DNA of 64,000 nucleotides from Thunnus maccoyii (GCF_910596095.1 NC_056540.1:21166501-21230500), one strand, 5' to 3'; shown: positions 22,878 to 36,512, counted from the first letter of the stretch. Notes: a model not told the origin generated them from the sequence alone. Numbers and translations are program-made.

Positions 22878-23398
22878 CAGTACTGTGCAAAAATTTTAGG
22901 CACTTCAGATGTTTAGATTCTTGTCCATTATGCAATACCATCAGGGAGGCGTCTGATTGATCCCAGATGTATTCTGCAGTATGCCAATGACCCCAAGCAT
23001 GCAGCCAGAGTCATAAAGAACCATCTTCATTGACAAGATGAACAAGGAGTCCTGCAACAGATGATATGACTCCCATAGAACCCTGATTTCAACATCATGG
23101 AGTCAGTCTGGGATTACATGAAGAGACAGAAGCAGCCGACACGCCTAAATCCACAACTGGCAACTTCTGCAAGACACCTGGAACAACCTGCCAAGTACCT
23201 TGAAAAACAAGTGTACTGAGGAGAACTGGTGCTATTTTAAAGGCAAAGCATGGTCACAGCAAATATTTGTTTCCTTTAAGTTTATTCTGTTTTCTGCACT
23301 TTGTATGAAGTTAATTTATAAATAAAAACTATTCATAGCATTATTTTTGAAAGCATCCTCACTTTACTTTTAGTGCCTAAAACTTTTGCACAGTACTG
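22878..23398 (+). mobile_element. Decayed Tc1-like transposon with transposase remnant
   Basis: The inverted ends CAGTACTGTGCAAAAATTTT and AAACTTTTGCACAGTACTG are flanked by TA (22876-22877, 23399-23400). On the plus strand the interior contains a frame-broken transposase C-terminal remnant, including DFNIMESVWDYMKRQKQ, the DD34E 'PDxNxxExxW' region with the catalytic Glu. The rest of the transposase is deleted, so the copy is inactive. Confidence 0.75.
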
Positions 23399-23999
23399 TA
23401 TGTCACAGAAATAATATCTGTGCACATAAATGTCTTTCAGGATGAATGAAGTTCTGTCTTGTCTTATCTCTTATAAGACCCAAACGCACTGAAAGCATCT
23501 GACACACACGTTACTACACCTATAGACTGAATCACTGGTAGTTGATTTGAATAGTGGAGATATGTGAAATCAGCAGACTTGTTTATTTCTGTTGTCATTT
23601 TCAGCCATAATTGTAACGTGTAAATATACATAGTTAAACACAGTGATCCTGCCTATCTGATGTTTCTGTTGTGCTTATTTTATGTACTGTGTTGCTTTGC
23701 TGGCATCTTTGATAAACTAAATCTATCCAACAGTGACATCTCACTGCTGGTCGGACTAACTGGTGGCTGCCTTTGTCATAATGAGAAGCGGCCATACCAC
23801 TGCTTTACTCACCACTTACTTACCACTGCTTTATACTTATTGATGCTTACTTTCAATTACTTCTACTACTTACTGCTTATATTTACTTCTACTTATTTAC
23901 ATATCTTTGTTTACATCTTTACTTGCTTAAACTGACTTTTTTTTTCTCCAAGCCATTAAATTGTATGAACAGCAGGGGTTTTCTACCCCCAGGTTATTG

Positions 24000-24300
24000 T
24001 AAACAAACATTGTGATTGGTTCTATTGATGCTGACCTCCAGTTTGAGCTCAGTTCAGTTTAAATCTTTAAATCAAGACTGAAAATCTGCCTTTATTCACT
24101 TCATTATAGCCTCCCCTAGAACTTAGTCTGGTCCATCACCTTTTAACATCCCTTTAACATGTGTTGTTGTTTTTAACGTGGTTATTTTATTTTAATTTTT
24201 ATTATTTTAAAATGTATGTATTCTCTTTAATTGTAAAGTGTATTGGGACCATGCTGCATGGTGATTCTGCACTTTAAATAGAACTGATTGATTGATATTG
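24000..24300 (+). repeat. LINE 3'-tail fragment
   Basis: The phrases 'aaatcaagactgaaaatctgcc', 'ttgtaaagtgtattggga' and 'gcactttaaatagaactgattgattga' are the usual 3' untranslated end of fish L2/CR1-like LINEs. The fragment is severely 5'-truncated and has no coding sequence. Confidence 0.45.
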
Positions 24301-24984
24301 TGATGAGGGAGCGGTGGTAGCAGAAACAAAGCTGTGAATGATAGAAATAAAACTTTATTTTCTGATTGTTTCACAGCAGTTACTGTTGTTGTTACTTTGA
24401 AAGGTGGCGTCCATCGTTTCCGTTTCCGCCATGTTTCTTTGTGTCTGACTTGACGCAGCCGTTTCGTTGACAGCGTATGAAAAGACAGAAAATAGGAGCT
24501 GCCAGCAGCCGCGCAAGTATGCCGACACGGAAACACCCAAACCTCCAACAGCACGTAGTCAGACCACAGCTGGAGGAGACGTCGATGTGTTTCTGAGAGG
24601 GAGAAATAATGTAAAGTTAAAGCCGGTCGATAATCGTCCTGGGTGACAATGAACTGACGGTGCGACTATGGGCTGAAGTTTCCCGATCTAGTACACTGAC
24701 GAACAGCTGAGATCACTGCCGACAGTGAGGTGGTGTCCTCCGGATTAAACAGACAACGACTCGTCATATGAATTAAAAAAAAAACAACCTGGGACGGGTG
24801 AGTGGAAGCCGGATAGTAAATACGGTGTGAACCAGGGATGATCAACTTGGTGGAAAGTTGGGAGAGACGGCGCATCAAGCGACGTATTTCTAAAAAGTGA
24901 TGTTTTTGGAGCACTCAGATAGCCTGCGCCGTCATCCAGCGACGTAAACCCCGTTTTAGCGTATAAATCAGACTTGTATTTATT

Positions 24985-27900
24985 ATGTGCGAGCTGGCCA
25001 TGGAGGAGCAGGAGCAGGAGAGGGAGATCTCGGACGTAGACCCGCAGGATAACACCAGCGTGGCCGGGAACGGAGTCATGCTGGTGGTCAATCACAGCCG
25101 CGTCCACGCGCCCCTCAGCGTCGTACTGGCCACCGTCCTCTACTTGGCGGAGTTTATCTCTGCCGCCGTGCTGTGCAGCAGGTACCACAAGACCGACGAT
25201 AGCATCTGGATGGGCTGCACCATCGCCTTCATGTTGCTGCCCGCCGTCCTCATCCAGCTGGCCCTCACATTCATCCACAGGGACCTGGGTCGGGACCGGC
25301 CTCTGGTGCTCTTCCTGCACCTGCTGCTGCTCGGCCCTCTCATTAGGTAGGTGGGTGTGGTGGGTCAGGAGCAACATAAAAACAGGGTTCATGGGTAAAG
25401 GGCCATTCGGTACAAAACATGTATATTTTGCATCACTGCTGGTCATTTCCCAGATAATAGTTTTTTAGATATTTAAAGGATAAGTTCACAATTTTTCAAG
25501 TCTGTCCTAAAACAACAGTCAGTTGCCAGAATGAACACTGGCACATGTTTTTCTTGCTGTAATTATTCCTGCTGTTCATTCTGGCCATTAATGCGGCGCT
25601 CAGACTGAAAACAACACTGGGTTAAAACAGTGCAAAGGGCTGTGGTGATGGGGCGTGTTGTTTACTGAACCTGTGAGACAATGGCTGTGTTTGGAACCGC
25701 CTCCTACAATTGATTTAATTTCCAGTATGCCAGGCCAGGCTTAGCCGGTTTCCAGGTTTTAAAAGCGAAAGTAAACAATAGCACAGCCGATGGCAATCTA
25801 GCATTACTGGGAAGCATCCCCATATGCTCTAAAGAAAGAGAAGTTATAAATGATTCACAAATGTCAAAAATCGATTTTGTAAACGTTAGTTAATAATTTG
25901 ATGTTGATGGAACAAGAAAGGCAGAACTCAGCTACGAGGGGAGTGCAGCACCCGGCAAGGTTTGTACATAACCTTAATCTTAACCCTAACCCTAACCTTA
26001 AGCCTAACCGTAACCGCACTCGCGAGACTGCGTCCCTCTCACCCATCTGATCTAGCATTTATCTTGTGACCGTTCCAGCACTTTGCATTTTGGGACACAG
26101 TGACTCGGTTTCAGGCATATTACAGATTTTGCTTTTGTTTGCTGCATACTACATGCTACGTTTTGGCCAAATCAGTACGTACTGCTAGTATCGCAGGTGG
26201 TTTTGAATGCAGCCAATGAAATACAATCCAAGAAGTCAAATTGGTACTACAGATTAGTGCATTTAAAGGCTTATCAGACACTAAAACTCAGACAGGATTT
26301 TACAACTCCATTAAGTTATTACAGCAGCAGACAGCAGAAGCACGGCCTTCACACCATAAAGTAATCCACCAGGACAGTGCACTTGCACGGATGTGATTGG
26401 CCAACACAGTTATTTGTCGGATGACGTTGTATTGGGTTGAGGCAAAGGTTGAGCTCAGTTCAACTTTTTTGCCAAATGACCACTGCAGTGTTTTGCCGAG
26501 CCCTCTGCGGTGGCATCCCCGCTGCATCAACGCGCTCCTTCTGCATAAAAATGTATTTTAGAAGTTTATTTGAAGCTGATATGAAACTTCAAATTAGTCA
26601 AATCAAGTCAATATCTTTCAGTTAGTCTTAGTATTGCCAACAATCCTTCCACCGCAGCTGAACAGGGAAACACTGTCCATTGAAAATACTGTAACTGTGG
26701 AAGATATCCACTTAATTTGACTAACTCCGATGGCTGACGCTTTATATTATCTTCAGATGAACTTTTAAACCATTTTTTGCTCAAAACAAGCACTTTTAAA
26801 ATGGATCTTCTAATAGTCAGCAAACAAAATTTGTTTCAATTTTCATTTGGCAACCTGACTGTTGTTTTAAGACAGACTTGAAATATTACAAACCTATCCT
26901 TTAAATGTGCTTATCCTACTTTTCACACAGCCAATGGTAGAGGTGAATTGTAGTAAATTGTCTAAACCATGCCAAAAAAAACCTCAGTAATTTCATTTAA
27001 AATCACTGGAGAACCTTACTGTTCTATTAAATAAAAAGGTAGCATTTTTTAACATCAGTCCCTATAAAAACATTACTCATTTATCTTACTGATTCATTTT
27101 TAGTCATCTATCCTTGGTAATGTAAACATGTGATTTGAGCTCACAGTTAATGTGATACAACTGGGATATTTTTGTTGAGACCATAAAAACAAAGTATTTT
27201 AAGATCTAACATGATGCTGCAGTAGTTTATCATTACAAAGTGGAGTTGCTGTCCGTCATCGTCCTTTTCCAGTTCATCATAGCAGTCATGAAACCACGTG
27301 AATTTGCTAAGATAGACTGTTGCAGTATTATAATAATTCTCGTTAAACCACGGAGTAAGTGTTTTTTTTGCCAGTCATTAACTGCATCACACTCAAGCAT
27401 AACCAGCGATGACTGGACATAAAATCCACCCACATTATGTACTTAATAAATGCTGAGTCGAGCTTGAATAAAAAATAAAAACAAAGAGCTTTCACATGAA
27501 TATTTCTCAGCTTCTTTTAATTTGAAGCCTCTTGGCTGTTCACAACCTCTGGATCAAAGTTGAACCCCTGCAGTCCAGATTCTGAAACCAGTCTGTCAAA
27601 CGACTCTGCAGAGCTGGCATCCGCCCTAGTAACACATCCTTCACATTTATAGCTTGTATGCCGCTCACTTGTATGACCTCATCTGAGGGTAATGGCACCC
27701 AGAGGCCTCGGTGCTGCAGAAGCAGGCAGACGGCTGATCAGGCCTGGCCCGCGCAGAAAGGGATTGTGGATGTTGCCGGAAAGGCTTCCAGAAATAACAC
27801 GGCATGATTTATTATGGTTGAGCAAAGCTGCGGAAATGCAAATGAAGCAGGTCAGCACATATTTAGTAAAAGCAGCGAATGCAAAATGTCCTGGCTGTAA

Positions 27901-30900
27901 ACATTTTTGAAAGTTTTTTGAAAAGTATTTCAGTTAGAGGTGGTTTTATGTTTAAATACTTCCGGCCTGCACCTCCAGTGTCAGTTGAGCTCGGCTCAGA
28001 GACCTGTTTGGCGAACCGTGACTCATGTAGGAAGATGTAGGTGGGGACTTACGCTTGAGTTCCCCTGACATTCAAATCTTCTCATGAATGTCTCTCTCTC
28101 TCTCTCTCTCTCTCTCTGAACTTTGATTTGTAAACAGAGAGCCTTGAGGTGCTGCACAAAATTTACAGTTAAATAAAAGTTGAATGAAGGGTGTGTTCTT
28201 TTCTTATAGAGTAAGATATTGAACCTTGTCTTCAGCTCTGTGCAGGTTAGCTGCTGTAGGAAGAAAGCTTTGCAGTAGAGTGCAGCTAAAAGGCATATAA
28301 ACAACTTGTGCTCCAGTCCAATCTTTTTAAAAACTGTTGTCAGATCTAGAAATAAAGATGTAGATTAAAACAACTACAGAAGGATACAGGTAGAACTTTG
28401 TTGTGCCATCTAAAAGAGAGGAAATGAGCTTATCGTCAATGCTGAGCCAACAACAGTTTTGATATGAGTCCTCGTGTGGTGACGTCTATCAAAACAGATA
28501 AAACTCTGTCTCTCTTAGTATTCAAGGCTCACATACTTCCTGCTTCACATGTTGTGATAGATGCCATCAGGGCCAACAGCGTAACACATGTAAACAGTTC
28601 CCACTATAACTGGATCAAGGTCAGACTGAGGTCTATAATTATTTATTAACACATCGGAGATAAAGTCACATAGGTCATGGAAGTGAGAGATAGTACATAC
28701 TCAAGTGGAAGTATTGCTTTGGCCTTTAGCTTATGTTACATTGGCTGTGAGGAAACTGCAGAGCAGCAGATGTGATGGTAGATTTATTGATGACAGTCTG
28801 GTGTATATTTTATGTTTGGAAGATGAAGACATCAGGGCCTATATTTATCAAAGAATTATACGTAACAATGCTCCAAAGAGACAGTTTAGGAATAAAAAAA
28901 TGATTCCCTGAAACTGAAGAATAAGACACCTTACTCCTGCTTACAGTGAAATGTAGGAGTGACACTAATGCCAATCAGAAACAAGGATTCACGCTTGTTG
29001 GAAATCAGCTGAAATGGAAACAAAAACAAAACAAAGCTGGAGCAGAAAAGAACCTCTGCTGCTGGTAGATGATGATAGATCATATGATAAAGAGAATTTA
29101 GTACATTTGCAAGTGTGGTTTGAGCCACTTACAAATGCAAAAAAGGAAAAACCAGTGTAACATCCTATGAAATGCCCTACATCTACACTGATTCAGTTAA
29201 CATATTCAACATGAACACTGATGTTTGGTACAATAACTCCAAAACATGCATATGTCTCTGTACTGCAGCCATCTAGGATCAAGTCTTAACCAACTTAAGA
29301 GACTTGTGGAGCATTTTTAAGTCATAAGAAATTTGATAAATAGCTTTTATTGTTTGATAAACAGGAGCCCTGGACTTTGACACATTAAAATTAGTTCACT
29401 AAGGACACAGTTAACAAAACAAAATATCTAGCTTGTGTCTTGCTCAACACTGTAAATGACTAAAGCCAAAAGCAATGATATCTTTCAGCTCTGATACTTG
29501 TTTATGATCCTGCACACTTCTCCACTTAAGAATGCTTGTCTCATGCCAGTAATTCAAAACAGCCATGACCATGAAACAGCATTTGATATGACAGTGATCG
29601 TGTGCTACCGTGCAGGCTGCATATTTATTGTGAGCTTTGTGAATGCCTTTTATCATGAGGCATTCACAAAGGCATTCCCTGAGCTGTAACCACTATAACA
29701 TTTGCTTTTAATGCAGCCAGAAAGGCAAATAGGAGGATCGTTATTATAGCACATTTCAATCTGTTCTGCTCTGCGAAGTTTCATTCGGAGCGCTTCTTAT
29801 TCTATATTGCTCTGCTACAAATAAACTCCCCCACTGCCCCTGCTTTTGCTTAGATGGGAGGTTTCCTGTGTGACTTGGGGATGGTGTAATTGCTGATCCT
29901 GTGACCATACAGTCAAACATTGCACGTCTGCTTGCAAAAGTGGAAACTCGAGTCACAGTTTGCAGAGATAACTGCATATAAATATATATATTTTTAGCTC
30001 TTAGTTGTCTATGAAAAGCCCTATCAAAAAGATAACAGGATACAGTCATTATGGGGAGTATATGGAAAGACTCAGGCTATCTGCTGCAGGGTGGGCCTTG
30101 TCTTTACTTGTCTCCTTAAGCTCCTTAATTACTGTGTCATTCTGGACCGGTCCCAGCACGCAGAGTTTCTTGTTTTTTTTTTTCTGTTTGTGTTTTACTA
30201 TCTGCGCACAGTCCGACGCTGAGGCCTGATGGGTAATCCCAGGTGACCAAAACAGGATGATTTTGCTAAAGAGCTGTCGAAAGAATTTCCTGAATGCGCT
30301 GCTGAGAGTAGATAAGTGTCGCGGTGACACAAGAGTTCATTTCAGTGGTGGTTTCCTCTTAGTTCATCGCACTGTACCGCAGCTGCATTCACACAATGAG
30401 GGGAACAGACTGCATGTTCAGTTCAGTCCAGTTTTATTTATATGGTGCCAAAGCACAACAGAAGTTATCTCATGTCAACTCATATTCAGGCTGTGAATAC
30501 AGAGCAGCAGCCCGCGTGTTTCCTCTTATAAATCCATAAGATGCTGCCTTGGAAAGTCAGCATATTGATTTTCTTGGCTAATGCATTCATGAGTCATGCT
30601 GGGTTTTTTTCCTCCCTAAGTGAAATTCAGTCTGCCTCTCGGTAGCTTTACAGAATCTTAAGTGCACGTTGGCTCGAGTTCACTACCCTCGTACTGCCTC
30701 GGCAGCCAATTGTGCCGCCAGATTTCCAGGAAAAGCATGTCAGTAAATCAGGTTTTTGTGCTTTCTCTATTACTCTGCTGTAGACCTTGTTCACTGTGTC
30801 TGAATGACCCTCATCTGCCTGTGGCTATCAGTCTGGGAGTGAATATACTGTGTGTTGAGATAAGAGCCTGCTTGCAAATAACGACAAGATTCCCCCCCTG

Positions 30901-33900
30901 CCAGCCTCGAACGTTTGGGTCAAACACAGTTCAGGGACCAGTTTGGAAGCTTGGCATGGTGCTGTGTTTGCACTGTGAGTAGAGAGTACAGCAGAGTAAG
31001 TAGCAGCTGAAGCAACAGCGAGACTGAAAATACCGGACTGCTGACTCTGGAGTGTGTTAGGTCAGAGCGGCTCGACGGCACATATTTGAACCGCGTTGAA
31101 GTCAATACATCTAGGGATTCTTGAGCCGTATGTCCAAAGTTGGACATGCTGGTATTTTGGAGCAAAAAGATAACATTCCTGCACAGTGATGTGAGATTTA
31201 GAGCTGCAGTGAGACTCCGTAGAGGGCTGGGTTTCTGTCTTGAGCGCAGATGTGCAGCAACGGTCATTTTACTGAAACGTTATTCAGGGATTATAAAAAC
31301 AGACGTCTCGTTGTTGGCAGGAGAAGCCTTGCATTTCCAGTTTTGGTAGCTTCCTTGTTTGGTCATTATATGTCAGATCAGATAAGGTTACTGCAGCACC
31401 AGCTCAGATTTTGTTTAAACCTTGTCTATATCATGAATGGGTCCCAAAACTAAGTCCTGTAAAATATTTCTGTTCAAATCCTATGTTTTCATATTTTTTC
31501 AGCCCTTGATATTATTTCATTTTTATAGCCTCAAAAACGCCTTATCTTGGAAGCCATGTTTTGCATTAATATCCTGACAAGTATTGTTTCTAGCCCCACC
31601 AAACTTTGTAGGATGGAAGACAAACATGTACTCTGTGTGCCAAATCCATTAAAAGGCTGTACTGCATGCCATTTTATTTTCATAAGGCCCTAGCTTTGGG
31701 AAAAAAAGTGCCAAATTCCTAAACGAGCATGATATTGAGGGTACTGCAAACCCATGTTTTTGCACCAATATGATATCAATCATTATTTTTTCTGCAAATA
31801 CAATCATTTATTAATTTTGTGCCAATATTTGAGGTCTTTACCACCAGTGGGCATGAAGATATTATGAATAAAACAAGGCATGGTAGCATATTTTGGTCAT
31901 TTTCAAAGGACCAAATACCTAGTAAGAACATAGAAATGTTCATGGAAATTCTTTGATGTACGGTTATTAAGGGTACAAAGTGCCAATGTCCTTCTATTTT
32001 TCCTTCATACAAAAATAGACACAGATTTGAGAGATATTTTACCTGTGGCAGAAAAACGTCCATTTCAGGATTACATTTTTTTGCCTCATTATCTCCATGA
32101 TTATTGAATTCCTCATAGGAATTATAAGAAATAAAGGATAAACATGTATTCAGTATGTTCATTGGAATAGAGGCCATTTGAGATGGGAATTGTGTCTCCA
32201 GTAAGGTCCTGGATATTGAAAATAAGTTAAATATTTTGATAAAAGAGGAATAAGTGGTATCCTAAATGGCCCTTTCAAGCTCCAGTGGGACTATCCATCT
32301 TTTCAAGATGTTAATGCCCAAACATGGTTTCCCAGATAAGGCGTTTTTGAGAATGTCAAAGTTAAATAATATCAATATAAGAAACATTATATAGACAAAC
32401 TGAACAAAGTATGAGACGGTGCTACAACCACTTTCCTTGATTCTGTCTGATTTGACACAAAATGACCTGTTTTAGCTTCAACATTTGGCTCTGAAATGAC
32501 TTTTATAACATTTGTGTCATTTAGGCCTTCAAAAGCCAGCCGGGAACCATTTGAATTACTTTTTAAACACATAAATTATTACATTTACATACTTTCCTCA
32601 CTGTTGGCAGTTTCCACCTCCTGCTCAGAGCCCTCTTTAGGTTAAATAAACATGTTTGCCTCTTCATGAATGGTGGTAGTTTCCCCCTGTGGCCAAACAC
32701 AGAGAGCATTTACCTTACAGACGTTAAATAGAGCCACACCCTGAGATTTTCAGTTTATACATTCAGGCCTCAGGAGACTGTTTCCATTCTTCTGACTGCC
32801 CTCTGGTGGAGCCACAGCTTTCCGTTATGGTTTGTTTAGCTGTGATTTACAAAGAAACGTCTGTTTATGATGGATCCCTGACATCAGACGACATTTGTAG
32901 GATCTTAAAATCAATACTGTTTCCTTGACAAAAACCTAAATATCTCATTTTTAGGTCCTGGACTGAAAAAAACAAGCAATTAAAAACTGCAGATATTTGC
33001 CCTGATGAACTATATTCTAATAATACTTTTAGTTTATGTTTTTTCTATTACCCTCACATACATCACATAAATATAAGTCTCAGTCTCAGATGTTAAAAAA
33101 CAACCACAAGACATCATGATGTCCCATTGCAGTTTATATCAACTTAAACATAACATTGGACTGCCCTCTGTTGGTGTGAAAACATTACTCCATTCTTACT
33201 CCCTCTCTTCTTATTTCCTCAGGTGTTTTGAGGCCCTCGTGGTCTACTACAGAGCCGGTAAAAGAGAGGAGCCTTACGTCACCATCTCCAGGAAGATCAG
33301 TCTGAAGAAGGGGCAGAAGGGGCCCATGGAGTTGGAAATCGGCCAGTCGGAGCGCACCTTGGCCACTCACAGGAACGCCTTCAAACGCACCGCGGTCATC
33401 CAGGCGTTTCTGGGCTCCACCCCTCAGCTGACGCTCCAGCTGTACGCCACCATCCAGGAGAAATACATCCTCCTCCCCACCAGATGTAAGGATGATGGAG
33501 GGGTCAGAGTTCACACTGTATGGGTATCTTAACGAATTACAATAGAAGAGATTACTAGAATAGAACTATAATGCTTGTAAAACTCTGTTTAGTGGAGGTG
33601 ATGATAAAAATCTCTATATTATATACTTTACAAATAAAATTAAATGTCACTCCCAGTTTTCCAGTGTGTGTAAATTTAGTTTGGTAAGGGTGGAAGGATT
33701 TAAATAACCTCATATAACTCAGTAACTTTTGCTTTGTCTGCATTTCTCTGTACAAGCAGCAAGAAGGTGGAGTGCAAAGAGGCCATGTTTGTTTTCTGAG
33801 AATAAACAGGAAAAAACATCCACTGAATAAAAGAATAGCTTTGTGATGGGAAGCTGATATTGTACATTTGTCAAAACCTAGTGGGCACAATGTAGGATAG

Positions 33901-35334
33901 TGAGGCAGAGTGTCTGTGAGAGCCAGACAGTCTGGATGTTTTCTACAAAGTTTGTTTTTTTTTCCTTCTAAACTCACAGAAATTCAGCATCCTTTAGCTC
34001 TTTGTTTTTGTTTTCTGGCCTGCAACTTTACTGTCGAGCCTTTCTGAAAAAAACACTGCAAACCTTAATACTACCTGCCCAGCACCAAACAGCAGACAGA
34101 CAAAATTAGATACTATCTGGTGAACGCAGTGGAGCGTTTAGCAGCTAAAGAGCAGATATTTCCCTCAGGAGTTGGTAGACTGAAAAACAGACCCATAAGA
34201 AGAGTAAAAATTGAACTTAAAGTCATCAGTAGGACACAAACATTACTCTAAGTAAATGTTACTTCTATAATTTTTTAGAGAGAATATGTCAGTGTTGTAT
34301 TTTCAGCTTGTTTCTGCTGCTCCCAAGTGGCCAAAAACATCAGATAAAGCAGGTTGAATATGCTGCTTTATTGGATTATTATAACTATATGAACCCTCTG
34401 CTGCAGTAACGTGTTGCTGCTGATATTTGTGAAGTTTAACAAGCAACTTGTGTCTGTGTTGGCAGTAACTCTGATGATCATCACCCTGATCTCCATCACA
34501 TACGGGGCGCTCGTGTGCAGCGTTCTGGCCATCCAGATCAGATACGATGACTACAAGGTGCAGTTGCGCCCAGCTGCCTACTTGTGCATGATCGTGTGGA
34601 GAGGGTTGGAGATCGCCACCCGGGTCACTGCTCTGGTCCTCTTCAGCACGGCGCTCACCTACTGGGTGATACTCGTCGGCATGGTTAACCTGCTCTTCTT
34701 CTTCTTCCTCCCCTGGGCGGAGTTCTGGGCCAGGAAAGGCTCGCTGACTGAGAATATTGAGAAGAACTTCTCAAAGCTGGGCACGATCGTGGTGCTCTCC
34801 ATGTTCACGTTGCTCTACGCCTGCATCAACGTCTTCTGCTGGTCGGCGGTGCAGCTGGACCTCTCCCACCGAGAGCTCATCGAACGGAAGCAGCGCTGGA
34901 CCCGCCTGGCTCTCTACTATGGCGGACGCTTCATCGAGAACTTCCTCCTCATCACACTCTGGTACTTCTTCAAGTCGGACTTCTACGAGTACGTGTGCGC
35001 CCCGCTGCTGGGCGTGCAGCTGCTGGTCTGCTACAGCCTGGCCGTACTCTTCATGCTGCTCTTCTACCAATTCTGCCACCCCTGCAGGCGCCTCTTCAAG
35101 TACAACGTCCACGACTGCCTGCGCTGTGTCTGCTGTTGTAAAGGGAGGCGTAGGGGAAGAGGGAGGAAACGAGGGGAGCTGCCGCCGTCATACTCCACCG
35201 CTGCCACCATGGTGATGGTGTCAGAGGAGCCGCTGGAGCTGCTGGACCCCCAAAACTCACATCCGCCTGACCTCAACAGCCACCCGCAAGATCGGGAGAC
35301 AGCTATCATCGATGACATTATGGAGGCCGCCTGA
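24985..35334 (+). CDS. xkrx: XK-related protein XKRX (XKR2)
   Basis: XK-family polytopic plasma-membrane protein. Some relatives are phospholipid scramblases, but the function of XKRX itself is not established. Three coding exons: 24985-25346, 33223-33485 and 34466-35334, giving 497 aa (492 if the second Met at 25000 is used). Intron 1 is 7.9 kb. Conserved XK-family blocks include FIHRDLGRDRPL, HLLLLGPLIR, LATHRNAFKRTAVIQAFLGS, PQLTLQLY, AIQIRYDDYK, NIEKNFSKLGT and FQYL-like FYQFCHPCRRLF. About eight to ten hydrophobic segments are visible. A Cys/Arg-rich stretch (CLRCVCCCKGRRRGR) precedes a variable polar C terminus. The gene lies head to head with arl13a and upstream of nox1 in the same direction, as in human Xq22. 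No caspase-type site was obvious. Human XKRX is about 450-460 aa. Confidence 0.93.
25477..26900. mobile_element. Long inverted-repeat element flanked by TTAA (piggyBac-like)
   Basis: The left end AGGATAAGTTCACAATTTTT and the complement of the right end share a ~50-bp inverted repeat containing AAGTCTGTCTTAAAACAACA-type sequence with few mismatches. TTAA lies immediately outside both ends (25473-25476, 26901-26904), the piggyBac target. The 1.4-kb interior shows no transposase and includes telomere-like repeats near 25970-26015. It lies in xkrx intron 1. Confidence 0.65.
25970..26015. repeat. Degenerate telomere-like (TAACCC)n stretch
   Basis: About seven consecutive variants of CCCTAA/CCTTAA/CCGTAA occur in 46 bp. 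This is an interstitial telomere-like simple repeat within the TTAA-flanked element. Similar words occur at about 19660-19735. Confidence 0.6.
26910..31500. other. xkrx intron 1, central part without recognised genes
   Basis: AT-rich intronic DNA. It holds a (TC)n microsatellite (28087-28119) and a decayed repeat fragment at about 30418-30490 ('cagtccagttttatttatat'). No reading frame here resembles a known protein, and no conserved RNA was seen. Confidence 0.45.
28087..28119. repeat. (TC)n microsatellite
   Basis: About sixteen uninterrupted TC dinucleotides in xkrx intron 1. Confidence 0.9.
31506..32375. mobile_element. ~870-bp inverted-repeat element in xkrx intron 1
   Basis: The left part contains CTCAAAAACGCCTTATCTTG and the right part contains its inverse CAGATAAGGCGTTTTTGAG. 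Similarity extends outward to TTGATATTATTT on each side and inward to the ATGTTTTG/CAAACATG pair, about 50-60 bp in all. The interior is AT-rich and non-coding. It looks like a non-autonomous DNA transposon. A target duplication was not established. Confidence 0.6.
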
Positions 35335-35336
35335 GA

Positions 35337-35359
35337 GAGAGAGAGAGAGAGAGAGAGAA
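35337..35359. repeat. (GA)n microsatellite after the xkrx stop codon
   Basis: About eleven GA units begin three bases after the xkrx TGA, inside the presumed 3' UTR. Confidence 0.85.
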
Positions 35360-36265
35360 AGGGGATTTATGGGAAATTCATGAGTCCTCTAATATAGAAA
35401 TGCATCCTGTGAATAGCGAAGCATGATGGTTCCGGTGCTGCAGGGCTACTGAACGAAGTCTCGGCTGGTTATAACACTGAAACCAGAATGATTTAGTGTT
35501 TTTGAGTATTAGAGAACAAACTTTGGCCTTTTTTCTCTGAAGTGCACAAAACTGAAATCATTCACGGTTTGCGAGTGATTTACTCCTGATGTCTTTATTG
35601 AGGATGGTTACGTACGCTTAGGGCACCTCGAGGCCCCTGTATACCAAAGAATGCAGCATGCTGAGATATGCAGCGATGCACAAAGGCCGCCTTGAGAGAG
35701 CAGCAGCGGGTCAGGTACAGGACTGAGCCAGGTGTGCGGGAAATGTGCCAAGCGTGTCTCGACCCGAAAGAATGACAGGGGGACGCCCTGAGCGTACTTC
35801 CTCTCAGGGTTTTCACACCTTTGCACACGTTTGCATCTCTGCACTAAATAGAAACACAGCAGGAGGGTGAGGAAAAAAAAAAAAGTCAGAAGAAGATTTA
35901 ATCTTTCTGATTGATCTAAACCTGCTGTGATGAATGCCTTGTGTTGTTCACTGTCCAGTCTGATTGCCTTGATTAAAAAAAACAGGTTTTAGATTTGCAA
36001 AGATAAAAAAATGAAAACAGGTCAAAAGATTCTGTAGAAACATACTTTTAAAGCCTTAAGGGAAAATCTTGTGTGTGTCCTCTGTAACACAGATCTAATC
36101 CAGAATTTAACTTGCATTTGATGTTGCATTAACAAGACTGGTACTGAATGAGCTTCTACTTTATTGAAGTGCTTTCACCGTTGGCGTGTTTGTTTTTTTT
36201 TTAATGTGTTGTCTTGTTTGTTGTTGTTTCAGTGCCTTTACTACTACTGTATTACTTGAAACCTA

Positions 36266-36271
36266 AATAAA
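36266..36271 (+). terminator. Poly(A) signal of xkrx
   Basis: AATAAA lies 932 bp after the stop codon, followed by T-rich sequence. It is the first canonical hexamer in a long open 3' flank, so the 3' UTR is probably about 0.95 kb. Confidence 0.6.
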
Positions 36272-36357
36272 ATAATCTGATGTCTACACATTCAGTCTTA
36301 ACTTTCTTTTTTTATATATACATAAAAATGAAATACTTTAAGAAATGTTTATGGCCA

Positions 36358-36379
36358 TATATATATGTGTGTATATATA

Positions 36380-36455
<76 letters not shown>

Positions 36456-36460
36456 CACAA
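36358..36460. repeat. Compound (TA)n(TG)n microsatellite
   Basis: Alternating blocks of TA and GT dinucleotides over about 100 bp. Apparent open frames through it (IYIYIY runs) are artefacts of the repeat. Confidence 0.9.
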
Positions 36461-36512
36461 TTTTCCTATAAATCTAACTGCACCCTTTCCTAGAGGAGTA
36501 AAATTTCCTGTA

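Noticed and set aside
24745-25446. 233-codon minus-strand frame over xkrx exon 1
   Set aside because: Antisense shadow of the exon. No family similarity and no splice context.
33555-33977. 140-codon minus-strand frame in xkrx intron 2
   Set aside because: No recognisable domain or start context. AT-rich intronic sequence.
34757-35215. 152-codon plus-strand frame and a 113-codon minus-strand frame overlapping xkrx exon 3
   Set aside because: They are shadows of the GC-rich xkrx coding exon and have low-complexity Ser/Thr- or Glu-rich composition.
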